Below, in pieces: positions 1-15,300 of a stretch of DNA of 64,000 nucleotides (the stretch's first letter is position 1; each line of letters starts with the position of its first letter). The notes under the pieces are model-generated. The model saw only the letters and a list, made by a program, of their open reading frames with translations, was not told the DNA's origin and searched no databases. The DNA comes from Xestospongia bergquistia. Taxonomy: Eukaryota > Porifera > Demospongiae > Haplosclerida > Petrosiidae. The stretch spans positions 13,656,501-13,720,500 of the forward strand of contig OZ014411.1 in NCBI GenBank assembly GCA_963965975.1. Reading direction: 5' to 3'. Made by a program: the position numbers and the translations under genes.

Positions 1-209
1 AAGTAATGAAGATTTATTAGTAATAGATGTAGTCATGTCCTTCATGTATAACGTGACTTACATTTACACGATATACGAATGTAATATGTTGTAATGATAA
101 TGACAAAGTAAAGAGATAAGATAAAAGATAAGGTCTGTATGTTTGTACTGTTATTGTAGAGTTAATGGTTTTATATTACAATTGATTATTTGTATGTTTT
201 CTTTAATAG

Positions 210-308
210 AGAGGATGGTCAGCTCTTCATTATGCAAGTGACAAAGGATATGCAGATATTGTCGATGTATTAGTCAACCAAAATACTGATATCAATATTG
301 TTACTAAG
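210..308 (+). CDS. Ankyrin exon B1
   Basis: Acceptor ctttaatag then 33 codons starting RGWSALHYASDKGYADIV and ending INIVTK. The usual donor is missing: ACTAAG is followed by ataatt instead of gtaatt because of a deletion. The first usable GT (gtataagg) is at 321, which would lengthen the exon to 320 and add four in-frame codons (I-I-T-K). Confidence 0.85.
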
Positions 309-3300
309 ATAATTACAAAAGTATAAGGCTTTAATGATCATTTTTATAGAAACGTTATGTTTTTATGTAATGTATATACCTTTATAAGTGTTATTTCAAG
401 TGGTTAACAATGACAGTTAGAGTTTATACTGACCTTTGAAGTAGCCTCTGTGTGAGAAACCATTTTTATGCATTAACTAGTTATAAACATATTAACATGT
501 ACATAAGACAGACGATAAATTTGAAGAAATGTCAATAAGTCAATAATAAGTCTATTCTATTAGATTTCTTGCGATGTTTAGATTTTGTTTACTCTATTAT
601 TTTCTTTTTCCATAACTATTGTGCTGTAACTACATGTCATCTGTATTATGGTGTGTAATTACTTGTCATCTGAATTATTTCCTTTAAAATATAATAGGCA
701 GTAAGTATTATATAATGTAGTATAACTCCTAAGAATATTGATTTTGACATTGACATTATCTTATTTTATTGTTTTCTTCTTCCACATCAATTGTGCTGTG
801 ATATCTCGTCATTTGAATGTGTCCTTTACAATATTAATAGGCAGTAAGTGTTATATAATGTAGTATAAATCCTAAGAATATTGATTGTGACATTAACATT
901 TTCTTACTCTATTATTTTCTTCTTTCACATCTATTGTGCTGTAATTACTTGTCATCTGAATTATGTCCTTTAAAATATAATAGTTGGTAAGTGTTTTATA
1001 ACGTAGTATAAATCCTAAGAATATTGATTGTGACATTGACATTTTCTTACTCTATTGTGTTTTTCTTCCACATCTATTGTGCTGTTATATCTCGTCATTT
1101 GAATGTGTTATTTACAATATTAATAGTTTGTAAATGTTATATAATGTAGTATAAATCCTAAGAATATTGATTGTGACATTGACTTTTTTTACTCTATTGT
1201 TTTCTTCTTCCACGTCTATTGTTCTATAATGACTTGCCATCTAAATTATGTCCTTTAAAATATAATAGGAGGTATGTGTTATATAACGTAGTATAAATCC
1301 TAAGAATATTGACTGTGACATTGACTTTTTTTACTCTATTGTTTTCTTCTTCCACGTCTATTGTTCTATAATGACTTGTCATCTGAATTATGTCCTTTAA
1401 AATATAATAGGAGGTATGTGTTATATAATGTAGTATAAATCCTAAGAGAATTGATTGTGACATTGACATTTTTTTCCTGTATTGTTTTCTTCTTCCACAT
1501 CTATTATGCTGTAATTACTTGTCATCTGAATTACGTCATTTAAAATATAATAGGATGTAAGTGTTATATATTGTAGTATAAATCATAAGAGTATTAATTG
1601 TGACATTGAGATTTTCTTATTTTATTATTTTCCTCTTCCACATCTATTGTGCTGTGATATCTCGTCATTTGAATGTGTCCTTTACAATATTAATAGGCAG
1701 TAAGTGTTATATAATGTAGTATAAATCCTAAGAATATTGATTGTGACATTAACATTTTCTTACTCTATTATTTTCTTCTTTCACATCTATTGTGCTGTAA
1801 TTACTTGTCATCTGAATTATGTCCTTTAAAATATAATAGTTGGTAAGTGTTTTATAACGTAGTATAAATCCTAAGAATATTGATTGTGACATTGACATTT
1901 TGTTATTCTATTGTTTTCTTCTTCCACATCTATTGTGCTGTAATTATTTGTCATCTGAATTATGTTCTTTAAAATATGATAGTTGGTAAGTGTTATATAA
2001 TGTAGTATAAATCCTAAGAATATTGATTATGACATTGACATTTTCTTACTCTATTGTTTTTTTCTTCCACATCTATTGTGCTGTAATTACTTGTCATCTG
2101 AATATGTCCTTTAAATTATGATAGTTGGTAAATGTTATATAATGTAGTATAAATCCTAAGAGTATTAATTGTGACATTGACATTTTCTTACTCAATTGTT
2201 TTCTTCTTCCACATCTATTGTGCTGTAATTACTTGTAATCTGAATTACGTCTTTTAAAATATAATAGGATGTAAGTGTTATATAATGTAGTATAAATCCT
2301 AAGAGTATTGATTGTGACATTGACATTTTCTTACTCTATTGTTTTCTTCTTCCACATCTATTGTGCTGTAATTACCTGTCATCTAAATTATGTCCTTTAA
2401 AATATAATAGGAGGTATGTTTTATATAATGTAGTGAAAATCCTAAAAGTATTGATTTTGACATTGACATTTTCTTACTCTATTGTTTTCTTCTTCCACAT
2501 CTATTCTGCTGTATTTACTTGTCATCTAAATTACATCTTTTAAAATATAATAGGATGTAAGTGTTATATAATGTAGTATAAATCCTAAGAGTATTAATTG
2601 TGACATTGACATTTTCTTACTCTATTGTTTTCTTTTTCCTCATCTATTGTGCTGTAATTACTTGTCATCTGAATATGTCCTTTAAATTATGATAGTTGGT
2701 AAATGTTATATAATGTAGTATAAATCCTAAGAATATTGATTGTGACATTGACATTTTTTACCCTATTGTTTTCTTCTTCCACATCTATTGTTCTGTAATT
2801 ACTTGTCATCTAAATTATGTCCTTTAAAATATAATAGAAGGTATGTTTTATATAATGTAGTGTAAATCCTAAAAGTATTGATTGTGACATTGACATTTTC
2901 TTACTCTATTGTTTTCTTCTTCCACATCTATTCTGCTGTATTTACTTGTCATCTAAATTACATCTTTTAAAATATAATAGGATGTAAGTGTTATATAATG
3001 TAGTATAAATCCTAAGAGTATTAATTGTGACATTAACATTTTCTTACTCTATTGTTTTCTTCTTCCACATCTATTGTGCTGTAATTACTTGTCATCTGAA
3101 TTATGTCCTTTAAAATGTAATAGTTGGTAAGTGTTATATAATGTAGTATAACTCCTAAGAATAATGATTGTGACTTTAACATTTTCTTACTCTATTGTTT
3201 TCTTCTTCCACATCTTATTGTGCTGTAATTACTTGTCATCTGAATTATGTCCTTTAAAATATAATAGTTGGTAAGTGTTATTTAATGTAGTATAAATCCT

Positions 3301-6300
3301 AAGGGTATTAATTGTGACATTGACATTTTGTTACTCTATTGTTTTCTTCTTCCACATCTTATTGTGCTGTAATTACTTGTCATCTGAATTATGTCCTTTA
3401 AAATATAATAGAAGGTAAGTGTTATTTAATGTAGTATAAATCCTAAGAGTATTGATTGTGACATTAACATTTTCTTACTCTGTTGCTTTCTTTTTCCACA
3501 TCTTTTCTGCTGTAATTTTTTGCCATCTGAATGTGTCCTTTACAATATAATAGGTTAACTGTGATATGTTATTATAGTATTAGTTCTAAATCAGGTTTTT
3601 ATTTAGAAAAATGGACAAGGTGGGGACAAAATAATACTTAGAGAAAATTTATTTGGGCAAAGGGACTGCAGGCATGACCTCTAGAGGGTTTTGTAGGTAT
3701 GCCTCCCAGAAAAGTTTTGAATTTTAGACCCTCTGAGATTGCTTCTGGCACATTTTCAGACCATTTGTGGTTTTCAAATAACATGATGAGATGACCTTAT
3801 TTCTGGTGGTGATAAGACACTTGCCACCTACAGACCAAGTTACACTTGTGCTGATAAGTCACTTAGGAGTAATTTAAAACTCATAGACTATTGGTTAAAA
3901 CTGTACATTCTCCTTGTGTTTAGCCTAAGTTTATCTTATACTGTATATTCCTTGTGCTGAGTTTCAGTTCTGTATTCATTACATCCAATTATCTCTTGAA
4001 AAAAAATGGCTATCCTAATATCCAAGGAGGGAGGCAAATGCCCCCCACCCCAAATGAAACCCTGTAAATGCACAGAATGAAATGTAAGATAATGCATGAT
4101 TGTTAAAACTTGTGCAAATAATTGTTTATTATCATTATATTGTTAGCTTGTTGTGGTGGATGATGAATGATTATTTAAACTTGTACAAATAATTTAACCT
4201 AAGTATGTGTATATAGAGTGCCTTTTCTTATTTGTTTTATTGTAAAAACATGTATCATGGACAATTGTTGTATTATGCCATAATTTTGAAGTTTTTCGTT
4301 TATGTTACAAAAAGTGTGACACAGTATTTAATTTATATTTATAATGTTTTGTCAATTATTGAGAGGGATTTGAGTCATATTTTGTTTGTATATGTAATGT
4401 TGTCTAGGTTTATAATGTTTATGCTGTATATATGGCAGTAGTGATATTGATAATGTCCAGATGTTATGATATATTCTCTTGGTTCATGTTAATGTAATTA
4501 TTATAATATATTTAGGATGGATCTACTCCAGTCATGTTAGCAGCAATGAATGGACACAAAGATGTTGTTTTGATTTTAACACATAAAGGAGCCAATCTAG
4601 ACATTTTCAACAAAGTAAGTGTTCATGTATACATGTTATATTATAAAAGCTGTATAAGAGAAATTATAATGTAACTTCTTTTGCTAAAAGTGGCAGTTGT
4701 CACTAGACATGACATCACCATAAATTTTCCATAGTTATATCATATACTCAGACTGAAATAGCAGTAAAGGACATGAATTGAAGTATTAGTTGTCTGTTTA
4801 ACATTGAACTATTCAATTTAAACTGTTTAAAATTGAAATGTCCAGTATATTGTTCAGCTATAATTAGTGTACTTTTTGGCATTTTGCTAAGTCCACAATT
4901 AAAAATAGCCAGCCTTTTTTAGTGTACAGACTGTTGAAGATCTATAGTTTGTCAGATACAATAAATGTCAGACAGAGGTAATGCTTGTTATTGTAGTAGA
5001 CTTGTAAATAATATAATTAAAAAGTCATATGGAATGACAAAGATGATGATTGTTGATATACTAAACAACATAAATAACTACATGTTATATTATTGTCAGT
5101 TAGAACATTGACTTAATAGTATATTCTAATATTTTTTCTGTTTGCTTGTTGTTTTCCAATCCCTTAGATTACATTGTAACTGTATATAATTTAAGCCATC
5201 TTGCATAAATTAGTGTTAAAACAGTTATTTAAGTAATGAAGATTTATTAGTAATAGATGTAGTCATGTCCTTCATGTATAACGTGACTTACATTTACACG
5301 ATATACGAATGTAATATGTTGTAATGATAATGACAAAGTAAAGAGATAAGATAAAAGATAAGGTCTGTATGTTTGTACTGTTATTGTAGAGTTAATGGTT
5401 TTATATTACAATTGATTATTTGTATGTTTTCTTTAATAGAGAGGATGGTCAGCTCTTCATTATGCAAGTGACAAAGGATATGCAGATATTGTCGATGTAT
5501 TAGTCAACCAAAATACTGATATCAATATTGTTACTAAGATAATTACAAAAGTATAAGGCTTTAATGATCATTTTTATAGAAACGTTATGTTTTTATGTAA
5601 TGTATATACCTTTATAAGTGTTATTTCAAGTGGTTAACAATGACAGTTAGAGTTTATACTGACCTTTGAAGTAGCCTCTGTGTGAGAAACCATTTTTATG
5701 CATTAACTAGTTATAAACATATTAACATGTACATAAGACAGACGATAAATTTGAAGAAATGTCAATAAGTCAATAATAAGTCTATTCTATTAGATTTCTT
5801 GCGATGTTTAGATTTTGTTTACTCTATTATTTTCTTTTTCCATAACTATTGTGCTGTAACTACATGTCATCTGTATTATGGTGTGTAATTACTTGTCATC
5901 TGAATTATTTCCTTTAAAATATAATAGGCAGTAAGTATTATATAATGTAGTATAACTCCTAAGAATATTGATTTTGACATTGACATTATCTTATTTTATT
6001 GTTTTCTTCTTCCACATCAATTGTGCTGTGATATCTCGTCATTTGAATGTGTCCTTTACAATATTAATAGGCAGTAAGTGTTATATAATGTAGTATAAAT
6101 CCTAAGAATATTGATTGTGACATTAACATTTTCTTACTCTATTATTTTCTTCTTTCACATCTATTGTGCTGTAATTACTTGTCATCTGAATTATGTCCTT
6201 TAAAATATAATAGTTGGTAAGTGTTTTATAACGTAGTATAAATCCTAAGAATATTGATTGTGACATTGACATTTTCTTACTCTATTGTGTTTTTCTTCCA

Positions 6301-9300
6301 CATCTATTGTGCTGTTATATCTCGTCATTTGAATGTGTTATTTACAATATTAATAGTTTGTAAATGTTATATAATGTAGTATAAATCCTAAGAATATTGA
6401 TTGTGACATTGACTTTTTTTACTCTATTGTTTTCTTCTTCCACGTCTATTGTTCTATAATGACTTGCCATCTAAATTATGTCCTTTAAAATATAATAGGA
6501 GGTATGTGTTATATAACGTAGTATAAATCCTAAGAATATTGACTGTGACATTGACTTTTTTTACTCTATTGTTTTCTTCTTCCACGTCTATTGTTCTATA
6601 ATGACTTGTCATCTGAATTATGTCCTTTAAAATATAATAGGAGGTATGTGTTATATAATGTAGTATAAATCCTAAGAGAATTGATTGTGACATTGACATT
6701 TTTTTCCTGTATTGTTTTCTTCTTCCACATCTATTATGCTGTAATTACTTGTCATCTGAATTACGTCATTTAAAATATAATAGGATGTAAGTGTTATATA
6801 TTGTAGTATAAATCATAAGAGTATTAATTGTGACATTGAGATTTTCTTATTTTATTATTTTCCTCTTCCACATCTATTGTGCTGTGATATCTCGTCATTT
6901 GAATGTGTCCTTTACAATATTAATAGGCAGTAAGTGTTATATAATGTAGTATAAATCCTAAGAATATTGATTGTGACATTAACATTTTCTTACTCTATTA
7001 TTTTCTTCTTTCACATCTATTGTGCTGTAATTACTTGTCATCTGAATTATGTCCTTTAAAATATAATAGTTGGTAAGTGTTTTATAACGTAGTATAAATC
7101 CTAAGAATATTGATTGTGACATTGACATTTTGTTATTCTATTGTTTTCTTCTTCCACATCTATTGTGCTGTAATTATTTGTCATCTGAATTATGTTCTTT
7201 AAAATATGATAGTTGGTAAGTGTTATATAATGTAGTATAAATCCTAAGAATATTGATTATGACATTGACATTTTCTTACTCTATTGTTTTTTTCTTCCAC
7301 ATCTATTGTGCTGTTATATCTCGTCATTTGAATGTGTTATTTACAATATTAATAGTTTGTAAATGTTATATAATGTAGTATAAATCCTAAGAATATTGAT
7401 TGTGACATTGACTTTTTTTACTCTATTGTTTTCTTCTTCCACGTCTATTGTTCTATAATGACTTGCCATCTTAATTATGTCCTTTAAAATATAATAGGAG
7501 GTATGTGTTATATAATGTAGTATAAATCCTAAGAGAATTGATTGTGACATTGACATTTTTTTCCTGTATTGTTTTCTTCTTCCACATCTATTGTGCTGTA
7601 ATTACTTGTCATCTGAATTACGTCATTTAAAATATAATAGGATGTAAGTGTTATATAATGTAGTATAAATCCTAAGAGTATTAATTGTGACATTAACATT
7701 TTCTTACTCTATTGTTTTCTTCTTCCACATCTATTGTGCTGTAATTACTTATCATCTGAATTACGACTTTTAAAATATAATAGGATGTAAGTGTTATATA
7801 ATGTAGTATAAATCTTAAGAATATTGATTGTGACATTGACATTTTCTTATTTCTTCTTCCACATCTATTGTGCTGTTTTATCTCGTCATTTGAATTATGT
7901 CCTTTAAAATATAATAGGATGTAAATGTTATATAATGTAGTATAAATCCTAAGAGTATTGATTGTGACATTAACATTTTCTTACTCTCTTGTTTCTTCTT
8001 CCACATCTATTGTGCTGTAATTACTTGTCATCTGAATTATGTCCTTTAAAATATAATAGGATGTAAATGTTATATAATGTAGTATAAATCCTAAGAGTAT
8101 TGATTGTGACATTAACATTTTCTTATTCTATTGCTTTCTTTTTCCACATCTTTTCTGCTGTATTTTTTTGCCATCTGAATGTGTTCTTTACAATATAATA
8201 GGTTAACTGTGATATGTTATTATAGTATTAGTTCTAAATCAGGGTTTTATTTATAAAAATGTAAAAGGTGGGGGACAAAATAATACTTAGAGAAAATTTA
8301 TTTGGGCAAAGGGACTGCAGGCGACAATGTGCCCTCTAGCAGGTTCTCTAGGCATGCCTCCCAGAAAAGTTTTGAATTTTAGACCCTCTGAGATTGCTTC
8401 TGGCACATTTTCAGACCATTTGTGGTTTTCAAATAACATGATGAGATGACCTTATTTCTGGTGGAGATAAGACACTTAGCACCTATAGACCAAGTTACAC
8501 TCGTGCTGATAAGGCACTTAGGAGTAATTTAATACCCATAGACTATTGGTTAAAACTGTACATTCTCCTTGTGTTTAGCCTAAGTTTATCTTATACTGTA
8601 TATTCCTTGTGCTGAGTTTCAGTTCTGTATTCATTACATCCAATTATCTCTTGAAAAAAAATGGCTATCCTAATATCCAAGGAGGGGGGCAAATGCCCCC
8701 ACCCCAAATAAAACCCTGTAAATGCACAGAATGAAATGTAAGATGATGCATGATTGTTAAACCTTGTGCAAATAATTGTTTATTATCATTATATTGTTAG
8801 CTTGTAGTGGTGGATGATGAATGATTATTTAAACTTGTACAAATAATTTAACCTAAGTATGTGTATATAGAGTGCCTTTTCTTATTTGTTGTATTGTAAA
8901 AACATGTATCATGGACAATTGTTGTATTATGCCGTAATTTTGAAGAAGTTTTTCGTTTATGTTACAAAAAAGTAATTATTTTGGACACAGTATTTAAATT
9001 ATATTTATAATGTTTTGTCAATTATTGAGAGTGATTTGAGTCATATTTTGTTTGTATATGTAATGTTGTCTAGGTTTATAATGTTTATGCTGTATTTATA
9101 TATAGCAGTAGTGATATTGATAATGTACAGATGTTATGATATATTCTCTTGGTTCATGCTAATGTAATTATTATAATATATTTAGGATGGATCTACTCCA
9201 GTCATGTTAGCAGCAATGAATGGACACAAAGATGTTGTTATGATTTTAACCCATAAAGGAGCCAATCTAGACATTGTCAACAAAGTAAGTGTTCATGTAT

Positions 9301-12300
9301 ACATGTTATATTATAAAAGCTGTATAAGTGAAATTATAATGTAACTTCTTTTGCTAAAAGTGGCTGTTGTTATAGTATTATAAAAAAGTTTGAAATATTA
9401 TCTTCTTAAAATATGCCAAATATAATGAATATTGGAAAGGGATACAAATCTCTTATCACAATATTAATAAAAAGTGTTTTTTATAAGATGTGTATTAACC
9501 AATTTACCTACTTATTATCATTGGACATGATGAAATGACTAGACATGACATCACCATAAATTTTCCATAGTTGTATCATATACTCAGACTAAAATAGCAA
9601 TAAAGGACATGAATTTAAGTATTAGTTGTCTGTTTAACATTGAACTATTCAATTTAAATTGTTTAAAATTGAAGTGTCCAGTATATTGCTCAGCTATTAT
9701 TAGTGTACTTTTTGGCATTTTGCTAAATCCACAATTAAAAATAGCCAGCCTTTTTTAGTGTACAGACTGTTGAAGATCTATAGTTTGTCAGATACAGTAA
9801 CTGTCAGACAGAGGTGATACTTGTTATTGTAGTAGACTTGTGAATAATATAATTAAAAAGTCATATAGAAGGACAAAGATGATTGTTGATATACTAAGCA
9901 ACATAAATAGCTACTTGTTATATTATTGTCAGTTAGAACATTGACTTAATAGTATATTCTAATATTTTTTCTGTTTGCTTGTTGTTTTCCAGTCCCTTAG
10001 ATTACATTGTAACTGTATATAATTTAAGCCATCTTGCATAAATTAGTGTTAAAACAGTTATTTAAGTAATGAAGATTTATTAGTAATAGATGTAGTCATG
10101 TCCTTCATGTATAACGTGACTTACATTTACACGATATACGAATGTAATATGTTATAACGATAATGACAAAGTAAAGAGATAAGACAAAAGATACGTTCTG
10201 TATGTTTGTACTGTTATTGTAGAGTTAATGGTTTTATATTACAATTGATTATTTGTATGTTTTCTTTAATAGAGAGGATGGTCGGCCCTTCATTATGCAA
10301 GTCACAAAGGATATACAGATATTGTCGATATATTAGTCAACCAAAATGCTGATATCAATATTGTTACTAAGGTAATTTGGACCATAAAAATGAAGTGTAA
10401 TTTTCAAGCTGTGTTAATGGATAGTAACTATTAGACAAGACATAGCATCAACATTATAATGATACAAGACAATTGTACCTTACCTTAAACAATATATGAT
10501 ATAGGATGTAGCATTGGTGTAAGTACACTATGATGTATTTTCTTCATCCTACTTTTAGTTTTGTTTGTACCAAGATAATTACAAAAGTATAAGGCTTTAA
10601 TGATCGTTTTTATAGAAACGTTATGTTTTTATGTAATGTATATGCCTATATAAGTGTTATTTCAAGTGGTTTAACAATGACAGTTAGAGTTTATACTGAC
10701 CTTTGAAGTAACCTCTGTGTGAGAAACCATTTTTATGCATTAACTAGTTATAAACATATTAACATGTACATAAGACAGACGATAAATTTGAAGAAATGTC
10801 AATAAATCGATATTAAGTCTATTCTATTAGATTTCTTGCGATGTTTACATTTTGTTTACTCAATTGTTTTCTTTTTCCATAACTATTGTGCTGTAACTAC
10901 ATGTCATCTGTATTATGGTGTGTAATTACTTGTCATCTGAATTATGTCCTTTAAAATATAATAGGCAGTGAGTGTTATATAATGTAGTATAAATCCTAAG
11001 AGTATTAATTGTGACATTGATTACTCTATTGTTTTCTTCTTCCACATCTATTGTGCTGTAATTACTTGTTATCTGAATTATGTCCTTTACAATATAATAG
11101 GATGTAAGTGTTATATATTGTAGTATAAATCCTAAGAATATTGATTGTGACATTAACATTTTCTTCCTGTATTGTTTTCTTCTTCCACATCTATTGTGCT
11201 GTAATTACTTGTCATCTGAATTATGTCCTTTTAAATATAATAGAGAGTAAGTGTTATATAATGTATTATAAATCCTAAGAATATTGATTGTGTTATTGAC
11301 ATTTTCTTACTCTATGGCTTTCTTCCACATCTATTGTGCTGTAATTACTTGTAATCTGAATTATGTCCTTTAAAATATAATAGCTGGTAAGTGTTATATA
11401 ATGTAGTATAACTCCTAAGAATAATGATTGTGACTTTGACATTTTCTTACTGTATTGTTTTCTTCTTCCACATCTATTGTGCTGTAATTACTTGTCATCT
11501 GAATTATGTCCTTTAAAATGTAATAGCTGGTAAGTGTTATATAATGTAGTATAACTCCTAAGAATAATGATTGTGACTTTGACATTTTCTTACTCTATTG
11601 TTTTCTTCTTCCACATCTATTGTGCTGTAATTACTTGTCATCTGAATGCGTCCTTTAAAATATAATAGAAAGTAAGTGTTATATAATGTAGTATAACTCC
11701 TAAGAATATTGATTGTGACATTGACATTTTCTTACTCTATCGTTTCACATCTATTGTGCTGCAATTACTTGTCATCTAAATTATGTCCTTTAAAATATAA
11801 TAGTTGGTAAGTTTTATATAATGTAGTATAAATCCTAAGAATATTGATTGTGTTATTGACATTTTCTTACTCTATGGCTTTCTTCCACATCTATTGTGCT
11901 GTAATTACTTGTCATCTGAATTATGTCCTTTAAAATATAATAGCTAGTAAGTGTTATATAATGTAGTATAACTCCTAAGAATAATGATTGTGACTTTGAC
12001 ATTTTCTTACTCTATTGTTTTCTTCTTCCACATCTATTGTGCTGTAATTACTTGTCATCTGAATTATGTCCTTTAAAATATAAAAGCTGGTAAGTGTTAT
12101 ATAATGTAGTATAACTCCTAAGAATATTGATTGTGACATTGACATTTTCTTACTCTATCGTTTCACATCTATTGTGCTGCAATTACTTGTCATCTGAATT
12201 ATGTCTTTTATAATATAATAGGATGTAAGTGTTATATAATGTAGTATTAATCCTAAAAATATTGATTGTGACATTGACATTTTTTTCCTGTATTGTTTTC

Positions 12301-15300
12301 TTCTTCCACATTTTTTGTACTGTAATTACTTGTCATCTAAATTATGCCCTTTAAAATATAATAGGAGGTAAGTGTTCTATAATGTAGTATAAATCCTAAG
12401 AGTATTAATTGTGACATTGACATTTTCTTACTCTATTGTTTTCTTCTTCCACATCTATTGTGCTGTGATATCTCGTCATTTGAATGTGTTCTTTGCAACA
12501 ATAATTGTCTGTAAGTGTTATATAATGTAGTATAACTACTAAGAATATTGATTGTGACATTGACATTTTCTTACTCTATTGTTTTCTTTTTCCACATCTA
12601 TTGTGCTGTAATTTTATGTCATTTGAATGTGTCCTTTAAAATATGATAGCTGGTAAGTGTTATATAATGTAGTATAAATTCTAAGAGTATTAATTGTGAC
12701 ATTTACGTTTTCTTACTCTATTGTTTTCTTCTTCCACATCTATTGTGCTGTAATTACTTGTCATCTAAATTATGCCCTTTAAAATATAATAGGAGGTAAG
12801 TGTTCTATAATGTAGTATAAATCCTAAGAGTATTAATTGTGACATTGACATTTTCTTACTCTATTGTTTTCTTCTTCCACATCTATTGTGCTGTAATTAC
12901 TTGTTATCTGAATTATGTCCTTTAAAATATAATAGCCGGTAAGTGTTATATAATGTACTATAAATCCTAAGAGTATTGATTGTGACATTGACATTTTCTT
13001 ACTCTGTTGTTTTCTTTTTCCACATCTATTGTGCTGTAATTTTATGTCATTTGAATGTGTCCTTTACAATATAATAGGTTAACTGTGATATGTTATTATA
13101 GTATTAGTTCTAAATCAGGGTTTTATTTAGAAAAATGCACATTTTGGAGGACAAAATAATACTTAGAGAAAATTTAGGGGGGCAAAGGGACTGCAGGCGA
13201 CAACATGCCCTCTAGATGGTTCTGTAGGCAAGCCTCCCAGAAAAGTTTTGAATTTTAGACCCTCTGAGATTGCTTCTGGCATATTTTCAGACCATTTGTG
13301 GTTTTCAAATAACATGATGAGATGACCTTATTTCTGGTGGTGATAAGACACTTAGCACCTATAGACCAAGTTACACTTGTGCTGATAAGGCACTTAGGAG
13401 TAATTTAACACCCATAGACTATTGGTTAAAACTGTTGTGTTTAGCCTAAAGTTATCTTATACTGTATATTCCTTGTGCTGAGTTTCAGTTCTGTATTCAT
13501 TACATCCAATTATCCCTTGAAAAAAAATGACTATCCTAATATCCAAGGAGGGCGGCAAATGCCCCCACCCCAAATGAAACCCTGTAAATGCACAAAATGA
13601 AATGTAAGATGATGCATGATTGTTAAACCTTTTGCAAATAATTGTTTATTATCATTATATTGTTAGCTTGTTGTGGTGGATGATGAATGATTATTTAAAC
13701 TTGTACAAATAATTTAACCTAAGTATGTGTATATAGAGTGCCTTTTCTTATTTGTTTTATTGTAAAAACATGTATCATGGACAATTGTTGTATTATGCCG
13801 TAATTTTGAAGAAGTTTTTCGTTTATGTTACAAAAAAGTATTTATTTTGAACACAGTATTTAATTTATATTTATAATGTTTTGTCAATTATTGAGAGGGA
13901 TTTGAGTCATATTTTGTTTGTTTATGTAATGTTGTCTAGGGTTATAATGTTTATGCTGTATTTATATATAGCAGTAGTGATATTGATAATGTCCAGATGT
14001 TATGACATATTCTCTTGGTCATGTTAATGTAATTATTATAATATATTTAGGATGGATCTACTCCAGTCATATTAGCAGCAATGAATGGACACAAAGATGT
14101 TGTTTTGATTTTAACCCATAAAGGAGCCAATCTAGACATTGTCAACAAAGTAAGTGTTCATGTATACATGTTATATTATAAAAGCTGTATAAGTGAAATT
14201 ATAATGTAACTTCTTTTGCTAAAAGTGGTAGTTGTTATTATAGTATTATAAAAATGTTTGAAATATTATCTTCTTAAAATATGCCAAATATAATGAATAT
14301 TGGAAAGGGATACAAAGCTCTTATCACAATGTTAATAAAAAATGTTTTTTATAAGATGTGTATTAACCAATTTACCTACTTATTATCATTGGACATGATG
14401 AAATGACTAGACATGACATCACCATAAATTTTCCATAGTTGTATCATATACTCAGACTAAAATAGCAATAAAGGACATGAATTTAAGTATTAGTTGTCTG
14501 TTTAACATTGAACTATTCAATTTAAATTGTTTAAAATTGAAGTGTCCAGTATATTGCTCAGCTATAATTAGTGTACTTTTTGCCATTTGACAAATCCACA
14601 ATTAAAAATAGCCAGCCTTTTTTAGTGTACAGACTGTTGAAGATCTATAGTTTGTCAGATACAATAAATGTCAGACAGAGGTAATGCTTGTTATTGTAGT
14701 AGACTTGTAAATAATATAATTAAAAAGTCATATGGAAGGACAAAGATGATGATTGTTGATATACTAAGCAACATAAATAACTACATGTTATATTATTGTC
14801 AGTTAGAAAATTGACTTAATAGTATATTCTAATAAATTTTCTGTTTGCTTGTTGTTTTCCAGTCCCTTAGATTACATTGTAACTGTATATAATTTAAGCC
14901 ATCTTGCATAAATTAGTGTTAAAACAGTTATTTAAGTAATGAAGATTTATTAGTAATAGATGTAGTCATGTCCTTCATGTATAACGTGACTTACATTTAC
15001 ACGATATACGAATGTAATATGTTGTAATGATAATGACAAAGTAAAGAGATAAGACAAAAGATAAGGTCTTTATGTTTGTACTGTTATTGTAGAGTTAATG
15101 GTTTTATATTACAATTGATTATTTGTATGTTTTCTTCAATAGAGAGGATGGTCAGCCCTTCATTATGCAAGTGACAAAGGATATACAGATATTGTCGATG
15201 TATTAGTCAACCAAAATGCTGATATCAATATTGTTACTAAGGTAATTTGGACCATAAAAATGAAGTGTAATTTTCAAGCTGTGTTAATGGATAGCAACTA

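Larger units (their letters stand above)
1..5230 (+). repeat. Tandem ankyrin module 1
   Basis: Full module: B exon, minisatellite array, G/C-rich flank, A exon, then the intron leading to the next module. Its first 2,084 bases appear identical to 5231-7314. The boundary is set by the recurring start AAGTAATGAAGATTTATTAG, which begins every module. Confidence 0.9.
5231..10063 (+). repeat. Tandem ankyrin module 2
   Basis: Full module of 4,833 bp with the same layout as module 1. The left 2.08 kb matches module 1 base for base as far as read by eye; the right part is closer in detail to modules 3 and 4. Confidence 0.9.
10064..14933 (+). repeat. Tandem ankyrin module 3
   Basis: Full module of 4,870 bp. 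It keeps the original intron after its B exon (10372-10574), which modules 1 and 2 have lost, and has a distinct set of minisatellite variants. Confidence 0.9.

Noticed and set aside
1224-1469. Minus-strand open frame repeating a MSMSQSILLGF-type peptide (also at 6454, 7341, 10926, 21586, 21641)
   Set aside because: It is the minisatellite unit read backwards. The unit length is not a multiple of three, so the frame shifts from unit to unit; no real protein pattern.
4232-4441. Hydrophobic plus-strand open frames just before A exons (also near 16791, 19281, 22455, 27360)
   Set aside because: AT-rich intron translated as Phe/Ile/Leu/Tyr. They recur only because the intron is duplicated in each module and end at the splice acceptor region.
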